A stretch of 64,000 nucleotides of DNA from Chryseobacterium sp. Bi04 (GTDB lineage: Bacteria; Bacteroidota; Bacteroidia; Flavobacteriales; Weeksellaceae): positions 310,001 to 374,000 of the forward strand of contig NZ_CAKKLP010000002.1 of assembly GCF_918698085.1 (NCBI RefSeq). The letters are read 5' to 3'. The notes under the pieces are model-generated. The model did no database searches, was not told where the DNA came from, and saw only the letters and a program-made list of their open reading frames with translations. Below are positions 9,606 through 17,841 of the stretch, piece by piece. Position 1 is the first letter of the stretch. Each line of letters starts with the position of its first letter. A program made the translations under genes and the position numbers.

Positions 9606-9968
9606 CTATCCAAACATTTCCTCAATCTGCTGCATCAGTTTCTTAATCGAATAAGGCTTCGTCACATAGGCGTCAGCTCCCATTTCAAGACCTTTTTCAA
9701 TGTCTCTCGGGTTATTTTTGGCGCTGAGAAAGATGACTTTTGTGTCTTTCATTTTGTCATCCTGTTTGATGAGATCCAGCGTGCTGTATCCATCAAGATT
9801 AGGCATCATGATATCGAGGAGGATTACATCGGGAACCATTGTTTTTAAGAACTCCAGAACTTCTGTTCCATCGCGTGCAATATAGACGTCATATCCGTTT
9901 TTCTTAAAGCTGTATTCCAGCGACATTAATATTTTGTGTTCGTCATCTGCAATGATTATCTTTTTCAT
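9606..9968 (-). CDS. single-domain response regulator
   Basis: A 120-residue CheY-like receiver with no output domain. The phosphorylation set is complete: acidic pocket Asp8-Asp9-Glu10, phospho-acceptor Asp52 (LLDIMMP), Ser82 and Lys104 (KPYS). The start lies 9 bases after the stop of the large symporter-kinase, so the two are cotranscribed and almost certainly a cognate pair. In the comparable CrbS/CrbR pair of proteobacteria the regulator carries a LuxR-type DNA-binding domain; here there is none. It must therefore act through protein contacts, pass the phosphoryl group on, or signal to an output protein coded elsewhere. Confidence 0.92.
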   Translation of the reverse strand: MKKIIIADDEHKILMSLEYSFKKNGYDVYIARDGTEVLEFLKTMVPDVILLDIMMPNLDGYSTLDLIKQDDKMKDTKVIFLSAKNNPRDIEKGLEMGADAYVTKPYSIKKLMQQIEEMFG

Positions 9969-9977
9969 AGGTGCTTT

Positions 9978-12683
9978 TTAAGAATGTTCAACTTCATTTT
10001 TAATCTCTTTTATTATTATCTCGGGAATGCTGATGGTGAAAGTGACACCAAGTCCGCTGTTTTCAGCTTTGATACTTCCGCCGTGAGCCTGTACAATTTT
10101 TTTAGAAATAGCAAGCCCGAGTCCGCTTCCTGTAGGTTTTAAAATATTCTGGTTTTTAGATTGATAAAACTTGTCAAAGATCATTTCCAGGTCTTCCTCA
10201 GGAATATGTTTTCCTGTGTTGAAAATAGAAATGATTAACTGGTTTTCCTTTTCAAAAAGTTTGGTTTGTATAGTACCTTGTTCATCAGTGAATTTCAATG
10301 CATTTCCCCAAATATTCTGAAAAAGCTGGATCATCCTTGCTTCATCATATTCAAATATAAACTGATTCAGAAGATTCACTTCACTTAAATGAATATTTTT
10401 CTGCTGGATCAGGTGGAGGAGAGGGTTCAATGCTCTTTTATAAGTCTCGATGATGTTATTTTCCTGAATACTTAGCAGGATTTCTCCATGTTGTAGCTTA
10501 TCAAGATAAAGAATATCGTTGATGATTTCACTTAATCTGTCAGATTCTGTGATGATATTATTTAAAAACTCCTGTTTGATATCAAAAGGGATATCGTCGT
10601 CATCCGCTAAAATCTCTCCGGCGGAACGGATAGCTGTAATCGGAGTTCTCAGTTCATGGGCAACAGAATCCAGAAAATCGTCTTTCTGGCGGTCTTTGAC
10701 AATCAGGCTTTCGTTGGCGGTACGCAGATCATCAGAAAGTTTCTGGAGTTCTTCAGACTGCTCTGTCAATTTTTTATTTAAGCTGATATTTTCCTGTGAT
10801 TCCTCAAGGATATTCAATACCTCTTTTAAAGATATTTTATCCTCTTTGGTTACTCCTTCAATCAATATTTTTGCAGAGGCGGTACCAATTCTTCCTGCTA
10901 AAAGGTTTTCCGAGAATTTAATAAACCTTGAGTCTGCCGTTTCTGTATTAGAATCGATATTATATTTCAAGTTGAAAATCCTTAGAGCCTGCTCTGTTTT
11001 ACTTTTACCTAAAAACCTTTCGAGGATATTCTGAATGTCGGAAATATAGGCTGTTCCCCGCCATATAAAAGCGTTTTCATGATTTTGAATATATTTGTCG
11101 ATATCTACATACAGTTCCGCAAAGTTCCTTTCCCTGTAATTTCCTTTGGTGCTGACGGAAATAATGGTAAATAAGCCTGTATTTACCAAAATTGACCAGA
11201 AAAAGATCTGTGGAATTCTTCCTAAATAAGGAATGGTGAAAAAACCGAAAGCATCGTACATTTCTCTCAATACTCCTTTGAACTCCTGGTTGTACGAAAA
11301 ATAGTACTGAGGAATAATCAATCCGAAATAACAGATTGCCAATCCGGCGATAAGCCCAATGACAGCACCTTTATAGCTCCCTCTTCTCCAGAATAGAGCA
11401 CCAAAAAATGAAGGTGCCAGCTGGCCGATCACTACAAATGAAATTAAGCCTACAGAATCAAGAGAGGTCTTCAGTATAAAATATTTATAGAAGGCAAAAG
11501 CCATGATAATCAGTGCGAAAATGCTGAATTTCCTGATGTTGGTAATATTTCTTGTATTCTGCTCTTCACTTTCGGATTTGAACTTTCCAAGCAAGCCATA
11601 AGGAATGATCAGGTTATTGGATAACATGATGGATAAAGTAATAGCTGAGATAATGATCATTGAAATGCAGGAGCTTAACCCGCCAAGGAAAACCAAGACC
11701 GTAATCAATGTGTTGTCAAAATGTTGTGGAATTAAAATAGAGTAGAACTCCGGATTTACTTTCTGTCCATCAAAAATCAACCTTCCGCCCCAGGCGATTG
11801 GAAAGATAAATACAGTGAAAATCAACAGGTAAAGAGGGAAAAACCAAATAGCCGTTTTAATGTGTTTTTCCTGTCTGTTTTCTACAATAGCAGTATGGAA
11901 TTGTCTGGGCAAAATACAGATGGCTGTAGCGGAAATCATGCACAGAAGCATCCAGTTCATAGCGCCCTCAGTTCCGTTGAATGTATTTTTTTCTTTAAAA
12001 TCTTTAAACTGGCTTGCCTTCTGATAGATATCTGAAAAACCATCAAATACATAATAAATGACAAAAAATCCAAGAATGATAATGAAGAATAATTTTAAAA
12101 AACTTTCCAGGGCAATGGCTGAAATAATTCCCAGCCTTTTTTCTGAGGCATCTACGTATCTTGTTCCGTAATATGAGGCAAATAAAGCAATTAAAACAAC
12201 CACAAAAGTAGCGTTGTCTGTAAGGATGTCTTTTGACATCGGTGTTTCTGTAACCAAATGGAAGGTCTCGGAAATCGCTTTGATCTGCAGTCCGATATAA
12301 GGAACAATACCAAGAAGGCACACTATTGTAATAATAGCACTGAAGCTTCTGCTGTTTCCATATCGCAATGAAATAAAATCTGCAAGACTGCTGATTTTAT
12401 TGACTCTTGAAATCCTTACAATCCGTGTATTGATATAAATCCACGCAGGAATAATCATGATGGGACCGATGTAGATCGGTAAATAGTTTAATCCGCTTGT
12501 AGCCGCTACACCAATACTTCCATAGTAAGTCCATGCCGTACAGTATACAGCAAGAGACAAAGCATAAATGTAAGGATTGTTGATCCAGATCTTGCTTTTC
12601 TTCTTCTCTGCCAGATAGGCAACTAAGAACAAAAGGGCCAGATAAAACAAGACTACAAAAAATAAAGCGAAACTACTCATCAT
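9978..12683 (-). CDS. SLC5-type symporter fused to histidine kinase (CbrA/CrbS-like)
   Basis: A 901-residue sensor. Residues 1 to about 520 form a sodium/solute symporter domain with about 13 membrane helices. Residues about 540-620 look like the STAC linker domain typical of such fusions (ERFLG, then LLAGRIGTASAKILI). A coiled linker follows, then a histidine kinase with His676 (VAHELRTPI), an N box near Asn794 and glycine-rich ATP-lid motifs (TGSGLGLAI). In known relatives (CbrA, CrbS) the transporter domain senses or carries a nutrient and the kinase controls its use; CrbS controls acs. The acs/prpE neighbours suggest acetate or propionate sensing here, which is inference. It overlaps the upstream small membrane gene by 11 bases. 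Confidence 0.92.
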   Translation of the reverse strand: MMSSFALFFVVLFYLALLFLVAYLAEKKKSKIWINNPYIYALSLAVYCTAWTYYGSIGVAATSGLNYLPIYIGPIMIIPAWIYINTRIVRISRVNKISSLADFISLRYGNSRSFSAIITIVCLLGIVPYIGLQIKAISETFHLVTETPMSKDILTDNATFVVVLIALFASYYGTRYVDASEKRLGIISAIALESFLKLFFIIILGFFVIYYVFDGFSDIYQKASQFKDFKEKNTFNGTEGAMNWMLLCMISATAICILPRQFHTAIVENRQEKHIKTAIWFFPLYLLIFTVFIFPIAWGGRLIFDGQKVNPEFYSILIPQHFDNTLITVLVFLGGLSSCISMIIISAITLSIMLSNNLIIPYGLLGKFKSESEEQNTRNITNIRKFSIFALIIMAFAFYKYFILKTSLDSVGLISFVVIGQLAPSFFGALFWRRGSYKGAVIGLIAGLAICYFGLIIPQYYFSYNQEFKGVLREMYDAFGFFTIPYLGRIPQIFFWSILVNTGLFTIISVSTKGNYRERNFAELYVDIDKYIQNHENAFIWRGTAYISDIQNILERFLGKSKTEQALRIFNLKYNIDSNTETADSRFIKFSENLLAGRIGTASAKILIEGVTKEDKISLKEVLNILEESQENISLNKKLTEQSEELQKLSDDLRTANESLIVKDRQKDDFLDSVAHELRTPITAIRSAGEILADDDDIPFDIKQEFLNNIITESDRLSEIINDILYLDKLQHGEILLSIQENNIIETYKRALNPLLHLIQQKNIHLSEVNLLNQFIFEYDEARMIQLFQNIWGNALKFTDEQGTIQTKLFEKENQLIISIFNTGKHIPEEDLEMIFDKFYQSKNQNILKPTGSGLGLAISKKIVQAHGGSIKAENSGLGVTFTISIPEIIIKEIKNEVEHS

Positions 12684-12867
12684 ACTTTTTTACGATTACA
12701 AAAGATATCACGATGGAAATCATCCAGACCGCAAACAGGTAGATCAGAATCATAGGGTAGCCCAAAACACTTTTCTCACTGTTGAAAATCAATGAAATGG
12801 GAATGCTGAAAGCAATCATCAGCCCGATGCTTAAGATAATAAGTTTCTGTTCGTGTCTTTTTTTCAT
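12673..12867 (-). CDS. small two-helix membrane protein
   Basis: A 64-residue protein: short basic start (MKKRHEQK), a helix, a short polar link, a second helix and a charged end (KKYDE). I chose the ATG at 12867; a longer frame reaching 12906 would put an unlikely polar extension over a repeat tract. It overlaps the start of the symporter-kinase by 11 bases, implying translational coupling. Small two-helix proteins accompany other SLC5 transporters as subunits (for example YjcH beside ActP), so a helper-subunit role for the kinase's transporter domain is plausible but unproven. Confidence 0.7.
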   Translation of the reverse strand: MKKRHEQKLIILSIGLMIAFSIPISLIFNSEKSVLGYPMILIYLFAVWMISIVISFVIVKKYDE

Positions 12868-12869
12868 AA

Positions 12870-12918
12870 ATGATGATTGATAAAAGATAATTGATGAATG
12901 CTGCATCCATCAATTATC
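12870..12918. repeat. heptamer tract forming a hairpin
   Basis: About seven 7-base units (consensus close to TTGATAA). Units at 12886-12896 and 12908-12918 are exactly complementary, giving an 11-bp stem with an 11-base loop. It lies between two small membrane-protein genes of one operon and could act as an RNA processing or stabilising site. Confidence 0.6.
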
Positions 12919-12929
12919 CATATTATTTT

Positions 12930-13157
12930 TTAAATTTTGTCGTCCGAATATTCTCCCGTTAACGCATAATAACCGAAAACGGCCATTCCACCCGAGACAA
13001 TGGGCATCAGTACAAACAAAATGATGATGCCGAAAACCAGGTCTTCCTGTTTTCCGGAAGTGATTTTGGGAATTCCCATTACCGTGGTTCCGAAATATCC
13101 TACGATCACAGCAATTGCGATCCAGAGAATGCCTAATATTTTTTTTAGTCCGTTCAT
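12930..13157 (-). CDS. small membrane protein (75 aa)
   Basis: A 75-residue protein with two hydrophobic helices (about 5-27 and 40-62), a polar loop containing KITSGKQED and an acidic tail. I do not recognise the family by name. It lies between the MHS-type transporter (43 bases away) and the 64-residue protein, all on the same strand, so it probably belongs to the transport/sensing operon, either as a transporter accessory subunit or a partner of the symporter-kinase. Confidence 0.75.
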   Translation of the reverse strand: MNGLKKILGILWIAIAVIVGYFGTTVMGIPKITSGKQEDLVFGIIILFVLMPIVSGGMAVFGYYALTGEYSDDKI

Positions 13158-13200
13158 TTTAATAGTTTTAAAATTAATAAAAATTTGATTGATTCCATGC

Positions 13201-14781
13201 CTAATCGTGAAGATTATTGTTCTTATTTTTAAGATAAATTAATCCGATGAACAGACAGACTGCTGCCACTCCGATGGGATACCATAGTCCTTCAAGATAC
13301 CATGTTGCATGTCCAGCTTCTTTTCCTGTAGTCACCAGATACGTGGCAACTGCCGGAAGAAGGCCTCCAAATACCCCATTTCCAATATGATACGGCAGAG
13401 ACATGGAAGTATAGCGGATTCTTACAGGGAACATTTCCACTAGGAATGCGGCAATAGGCCCATAAACCATGGTTACAAATATCACCTGGATAAACACCAG
13501 GAAGACCAGGTACCATTTCGTGTCATCACTTAATTTTACGGTTTGGGATACTTTTGCTTCTTCAGCTTTTCCGTCTTTCATAACCGGACCGGTCGGTGAC
13601 CAGTGGACAATACTGTCTTTTTTAACTAAGGTTCCGTCTGTAAAAAGGGTCTCTTTATGAATGGTAACCAAGCTGTCTGTAGCAATGTCATTATGGATTT
13701 TGGCTGTTCTTTTTTCTGTAATTCCATTGGCTGCTACGGTTTTATTTTCAAGATTTACGCTTTTAAACATGCTGTCGTATATTGGTCTGTATGCTAAAAT
13801 AGCGACAAGCATTCCGGTCATCATGACTGCTTTTCGGCCTATTTTATCAGAGAGCCAACCGAAAAACACAAAGAAAGGAGTTCCTAAAAGCAAGGCTGTT
13901 GCCATCAGTAAATCTACTTGGGAAGATTCCACATTCATTACCTTTTGTAAAAAGCTCATAGCATAGAACTGCCCGGTGTACCAGATGACCCCTTGTCCCA
14001 TTGCAGCTCCAAATAAGGCAAGCAGAACAAATTTGAAGTTAAACTTATTGCCAAAGCTTTCTTTTAAAGGATTTTTGGACGTTTTTCCCTCGCTCTTGGC
14101 CTTGGCAAAAAGCGGAGATTCTTTCATATTTTTTCTGATGATATAAGAAACACCTACCATGAGAATAGAAATCCAGAAAGGAACCCTCCATCCCCAAGTG
14201 TCGAAATCTTCAGGAGAAAGAGTTTTTCTTGTGATCAAAATAACAATTAAAGAAATGAAAAGTCCGGCAGTAGCTGTAGTTTGGATCCATGAAGTCCAGT
14301 AACCTCTTCGATGAGGCTGTGCATATTCTGCGACATACGTTGCTGCACCTCCATATTCACCTCCAAGCGCTAAACCCTGTAGTAGTCTTAAGATTAAAAC
14401 TAAAACCGGAGCCATAAATCCAATGGTTTCATAACTTGGGATACATCCGATAAGGAAAGTGGAAAACCCCATAATCAGTAAGGTGACCAGGAAGGTGTAT
14501 TTTCTTCCGATAAGATCTCCCAGTCTTCCAAAGAATAAAGCACCGAAAGGCCTTACTACAAATCCGGCAGCAAATGTTGCCAATGTAGATAAAAAGGCAG
14601 CGGTGGGATTATCTGCAGGGAAAAATTTTGTTGCTAAAACGATGGCTAAACTTCCGAAAATGTAAAAGTCATACCATTCTATCAGGGTTCCAAGGGATGA
14701 GGCTGTAATAACGCTCCATATGGTGCGGTTTTTCTGCCTGTCGGTCATATTTTCGTAGCTTTCGTAGTGCTTTTCGCTCAT
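13201..14781 (-). CDS. MFS transporter, metabolite:H+ symporter (MHS) type
   Basis: A 526-residue 12-helix transporter. The MFS motif appears in both halves (GRLGDLIGRK at 85-94 and GWLSDKIGRK at 308-317), with the MHS-type signature LIEWYDFYIFG near the start and GGEYGGAATYVAEYA at 140-154. Relatives carry carboxylates, betaine or proline with protons. Odd feature: an extra, mostly polar segment of about 85 residues (338-422) between predicted helices 9 and 10, which should face the periplasm; most MHS proteins have a short loop there. Its place among acyl-CoA synthetases and a porin suggests import of a short-chain organic acid, but the substrate is not shown by the sequence. Confidence 0.9.
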   Translation of the reverse strand: MSEKHYESYENMTDRQKNRTIWSVITASSLGTLIEWYDFYIFGSLAIVLATKFFPADNPTAAFLSTLATFAAGFVVRPFGALFFGRLGDLIGRKYTFLVTLLIMGFSTFLIGCIPSYETIGFMAPVLVLILRLLQGLALGGEYGGAATYVAEYAQPHRRGYWTSWIQTTATAGLFISLIVILITRKTLSPEDFDTWGWRVPFWISILMVGVSYIIRKNMKESPLFAKAKSEGKTSKNPLKESFGNKFNFKFVLLALFGAAMGQGVIWYTGQFYAMSFLQKVMNVESSQVDLLMATALLLGTPFFVFFGWLSDKIGRKAVMMTGMLVAILAYRPIYDSMFKSVNLENKTVAANGITEKRTAKIHNDIATDSLVTIHKETLFTDGTLVKKDSIVHWSPTGPVMKDGKAEEAKVSQTVKLSDDTKWYLVFLVFIQVIFVTMVYGPIAAFLVEMFPVRIRYTSMSLPYHIGNGVFGGLLPAVATYLVTTGKEAGHATWYLEGLWYPIGVAAVCLFIGLIYLKNKNNNLHD

Positions 14782-14887
14782 ATTGATTAGTTTTTGATAT
14801 TAGTAGAAAATGATAATAATTCAGTGAAATTTTTTATCAGGTTATATTGTTTTCATTGCCTTAATGTTGTACTGTGTTGGCGGTGGA

Positions 14888-16267
14888 TTATAGATAAATC
14901 TGAAACTGTACAATGAACTCACCTTTTGAAGAAGGGCTTTCCGTGGGGCTTGTATAGACCGGTCGTGTTGAATACTGTGTGGTGATTTTTGCATGATGAC
15001 CATCGATAAACCAGTTGGCTCCAACATCAAACTGGGAGGAAGACTTGTCAAATGCTTCAAAACTTTTGTGTGTGTAAGCTGCAAAAGGCTGTATTCTGAT
15101 TTTTGGTTTCTCAGCCTGGCTGGGTAAAAGTAAACCAGCCTGAGCGTAGATAATATTACCTGTTCCAATAGTAGGCTGTAAATTTCCCGGTCCTGCAATG
15201 GCTTTGTTACCTATAAAATTGGGGTCTGTGGCGGCAATGTTCATTGTTCCCAGATTTCTTATATAATTGGGTCCGAAATTGTAGTTGTAATATCCGGCAT
15301 ACGCAGAAACGGCCATTTTATTTTTGGCTTCTCCCAATGGAATATCTGCAAAAGCATCTACAGCGAAAAGAGTGATATCGTGTTTCTCAATATTGGAATT
15401 AATGGAAGTTCTTGTTCCGTCTGCCTGATGATAAAACCCAGCCCCTACATTGAAAACTTTCTTTGTTCCCAGATAAGAACCTACTTTGAAAGGTAGTGTA
15501 TTGGACTCTTCATCAAGGAATTGATATTCAAGATAACCTGCCTTTGAAAAACTTGGATTTCCATTATTATCTACCGCTACAGCTCTCGCAGGATCAGTGA
15601 CATTCACTGGTGTCAGATCTGTTGCAAAAGGTTTATTTAAGCTGAGGCGATATTCCAGTTTTCCATATTTTCCCTTGGCAAACATTCCAAGCTGTCTGGC
15701 AAACTGGTCTGAATTGTCAATCAGAGGCCATGAAAAAACAGGGGAGTCTACAGTCAGGAAATTAAGGGTAGAAGCCATCGTCATTCGGGAAAGTCCCATA
15801 TAGTAATGGAGCCCTGCCCCTAAAGATAAACTGAATTTTCCCGCTTCTCCAGGTAAAATAACTGCATATTCATTCCAGGCATCATGGAAAAACAGCTGGG
15901 TTTTCTTTCCGTTTCCGTAACCTCCTGTTCCTGAAGTTCCTGTTGCACCTCCGTTGATGAAGGTCTGATTGTTAATTCCGAAATGAAGGAGGATCATATA
16001 TCTTTTGGAGATCTGAGCATACGTTAAAGCCCGTAATCTTCTGTTTCCTATGCTCCAGGAATTGTTTGTAGGTTCACTTCCCACCATACTCCCGGGGTTC
16101 ATAGAGGTGTTTCTTAACCAGAGCTGGTCCCATAAAATAAATCTGATGAACTTGTCTCCGTCCGGGTTGAGGTTGACTTTTAATCCGCTGCCGTAATCAG
16201 GAGAACCTTGCGAGTATAAAGAACTGCTGATTAAGGCTACTCCAATGAATGTAAGTAATTTCTTCAT
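14888..16267 (-). CDS. outer-membrane porin-like beta-barrel protein
   Basis: A 459-residue secreted protein with a clear signal peptide (MKKLLTFIGVALISSSLYSQ). The rest alternates aromatic and polar residues in the pattern of a porin barrel and ends in a typical C-terminal strand (GEFIVQFQIYL). It resembles phosphate- or short-chain-acid-selective porins of Bacteroidota only at the level of fold. It is the first gene of the minus-strand block that continues with the MHS transporter, consistent with an outer-membrane entry route for the same substrate. The 106-base gap to the transporter gene leaves room for a separate promoter. Confidence 0.8.
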   Translation of the reverse strand: MKKLLTFIGVALISSSLYSQGSPDYGSGLKVNLNPDGDKFIRFILWDQLWLRNTSMNPGSMVGSEPTNNSWSIGNRRLRALTYAQISKRYMILLHFGINNQTFINGGATGTSGTGGYGNGKKTQLFFHDAWNEYAVILPGEAGKFSLSLGAGLHYYMGLSRMTMASTLNFLTVDSPVFSWPLIDNSDQFARQLGMFAKGKYGKLEYRLSLNKPFATDLTPVNVTDPARAVAVDNNGNPSFSKAGYLEYQFLDEESNTLPFKVGSYLGTKKVFNVGAGFYHQADGTRTSINSNIEKHDITLFAVDAFADIPLGEAKNKMAVSAYAGYYNYNFGPNYIRNLGTMNIAATDPNFIGNKAIAGPGNLQPTIGTGNIIYAQAGLLLPSQAEKPKIRIQPFAAYTHKSFEAFDKSSSQFDVGANWFIDGHHAKITTQYSTRPVYTSPTESPSSKGEFIVQFQIYL

Positions 16268-16370
16268 AAATTATCAATTTTTGGCGTTGTTTTTTGTGAA
16301 TGCCAAATTGGAATTAATAATTTATTTATAAAAATTTAATATATATTAGTGGTAATGATATAGTTTTTTT

Positions 16371-16433
16371 AGTTGACGGTTAATAGTTGACGGTTATGAG
16401 TTAAGAGTTAAGGGTTAAGAGTTATTAGTTAGG
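16371..16433. repeat. heptamer repeat tract (RGTTAAG type)
   Basis: Nine consecutive 7-base units, all starting AGTT or GGTT, with no register slips. Confidence 0.8.
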
Positions 16434-16482
16434 GGGTAGGTGTTTATTGAAATGCAATAATTTGTAAATCAATAAATTTAAG

Positions 16483-16577
16483 GTCTCAAGTCTCCTGTTT
16501 AATACCTGATGTCTTTATTCTTGGCTCTTGGTTCTTGGTTCTTTGTTCTTTGTTCTCTTCTCCCTTCTCCCTTCTCT
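16483..16577. repeat. heptamer repeat tract (TTCTTGG/CTCCCTT type)
   Basis: About thirteen 7-base units whose sequence drifts gradually along the tract, from GTCTCAA through TTCTTGG and TTCTTTG to CTCCCTT, while the 7-base register is kept. It runs to the stop codon of the zinc-ribbon/HTH gene. Confidence 0.8.
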
Positions 16578-16994
16578 CTACTTCTTAAATCTCTCCCATT
16601 TGATCAGCATGTACTTATCGGCAAACTGGGTGATAATAATTCCGGAGTTTTTAATGTTTTCTTCCTGGGCAATATATTCAATTAATTCATTCTGTTTTAA
16701 TATTTTATAAACAGGATGGAATTCAGAATGGGGAGGTCTGGTAATATTGTATTTTTTGATCCATGAGCTGATCGTAACATGGGAAACCCCGATAATTCTT
16801 TCTATTTCACGGTAGCTTAAACCTTCCAGGTAGAGCTGCAAAGCTTTGGTTACATAGTAGTCGTCAATCTGCTTTCCCAGTTTTTTGACCGTGAAATAAT
16901 ACTTGCAGTTCTTGCAGTGGAACCGTTGTTTTTCATTGATGATCCCGCTTTTAACTACTTTATTACTACCGCATTTAGGACATGTATTTTCCAT
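16578..16994 (-). CDS. zinc-ribbon plus HTH DNA-binding protein of IS1 ancestry
   Basis: A 138-residue protein. Residues 1-35 form a zinc ribbon (Cys5, Cys8, Cys27, Cys30) and 45-82 a helix-turn-helix (LSYREIERIIGVSHVTISSW), the arrangement of the InsA-type N-terminal region of IS1/IS1595 transposases. There is no DDE catalytic domain; instead a unique tail of about 50 residues follows (about 88-138). No terminal inverted repeats or partner transposase gene are nearby, so it looks domesticated. It is divergent from the arginine operon with a 160-base shared spacer containing a repeated box, so a role as regulator of itself and the arginine genes is attractive inference. Confidence 0.8.
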   Translation of the reverse strand: MENTCPKCGSNKVVKSGIINEKQRFHCKNCKYYFTVKKLGKQIDDYYVTKALQLYLEGLSYREIERIIGVSHVTISSWIKKYNITRPPHSEFHPVYKILKQNELIEYIAQEENIKNSGIIITQFADKYMLIKWERFKK

Positions 16995-17006
16995 AGCTAT
17001 ACTTTT

Positions 17007-17041
17007 TTAGCAAATATATAATAAATTAGCAAATATATAAT
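17007..17041. promoter_or_regulatory. tandem 16-base direct repeat, candidate operator
   Basis: TTAGCAAATATATAAT occurs twice, exactly, at 17007-17022 and 17026-17041 (19-base spacing), between the divergent HTH gene and the arginine operon. Read on the minus strand each copy contains TATATTTG, the TAnnTTTG promoter core, the nearer one about 20 bases upstream of the HTH start codon. The repeats could be tandem promoters, an operator, or both. Confidence 0.6.
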
Positions 17042-17100
17042 TTCTCGTAAAGATAATTTTACCTGTATAATTTTTTAAAACAAAAAAAATATCTTTTTTA

Positions 17101-17133
17101 TTTGGTTTTTATAGAAATTATATTTTAAATTTG
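17101..17133 (+). promoter_or_regulatory. predicted promoter of the arginine operon
   Basis: TTTG at 17101-17104, a 21-base spacer, then TAAATTTG at 17126-17133: the Bacteroidota housekeeping promoter pattern. Expected transcription start is close to 17140, about 15 bases before the first start codon. Confidence 0.7.
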
Positions 17134-17154
17134 CCAAAAAAATTAGATAAATAA

Positions 17155-17841
17155 ATGGAAATAGAAATTTCCTCATGCGAACATCTAATGTATGTGAGTG
17201 AAATACAGCAGGAAATGTATGATTCTGCACAGCGCAGAGGAACGGGTATCGCAAAACGTTCCATCGAATATTTAAGTAAAAAGATTTCAGAGGGCAATGC
17301 TGTGGTAGCTACTGAAAACGGCGAGTGGGTGGGTTTCTGCTATATAGAGACCTGGTCGCATGGGAAGTTTGTTGCCAACTCAGGATTAATTGTATCTCCG
17401 AAATTCAGGAATGGAGGAGTAGCGACGCAGATCAAACATAGAGTGTTCCAGTTATCTAGAGAAAAGTATCCGGAAGCTAAAGTATTTGGGCTGACTACAG
17501 GGTTGGCTGTAATGAAAATAAATAGTGATTTAGGATACAAACCGGTTATCTATTCTGAGCTGACTCAGGATGAAGAATTTTGGAGCGGTTGTAAAAATTG
17601 TGTCAATTACGAAATTTTAATGAAAAAGGAACGTAAAAACTGCCTGTGTACGGCAATGTTGTTTGTTCCGGAAAATATAACAAAAAATGAAGCTGTGAAT
17701 GATCAGCCTAACAATAAATATGATGAAATAAGCCAAACAGGATTGGGGTATTCTGCTCAAAGTTCTCCTGGTGAATTTCATCTGGCCATTAACAAAAATA
17801 AAAAGAATTCAGATGAAAAAGAAGGTCATCTTAGCGTTTAG
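17155..17841 (+). CDS. GNAT acyltransferase, likely first enzyme of arginine synthesis
   Basis: A 228-residue GCN5-type acyltransferase. The acyl-CoA-binding motif is visible as GLIVSPKFRNGGVATQIK. It is the first gene of an arginine operon that has argB, argC, argD and argE but no classical argA or argJ, so it most likely acylates glutamate (acetyl- or succinyl-CoA donor) to start the pathway. A Cys-rich stretch (SGCKNCVNY, then RKNCLC) follows the core, and the last 65 or so residues are polar and look disordered. The final 29 bases overlap the argG start in another frame, pointing to translational coupling. The biochemical assignment is by context. Confidence 0.8.
   Translation: MEIEISSCEHLMYVSEIQQEMYDSAQRRGTGIAKRSIEYLSKKISEGNAVVATENGEWVGFCYIETWSHGKFVANSGLIVSPKFRNGGVATQIKHRVFQLSREKYPEAKVFGLTTGLAVMKINSDLGYKPVIYSELTQDEEFWSGCKNCVNYEILMKKERKNCLCTAMLFVPENITKNEAVNDQPNNKYDEISQTGLGYSAQSSPGEFHLAINKNKKNSDEKEGHLSV

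Larger units (their letters stand above)
16268..16577. other. intergenic region of 310 bases, mostly heptamer tracts
   Basis: No gene. It holds the AT-rich upstream region of the porin gene (about 16270-16370) and two separate 7-base-period tracts listed on their own. Confidence 0.7.

Noticed and set aside
10519..11034. 171-codon plus-strand frame inside the symporter-kinase gene
   Set aside because: It lies opposite a strongly coding kinase domain and is Ser/Leu/Phe-rich, as expected for an antisense shadow.
16578..16994. The IS1-like gene considered as part of an active insertion sequence
   Set aside because: No catalytic domain or second frame, and no terminal inverted repeats on either side; it is better read as a domesticated DNA-binding protein.
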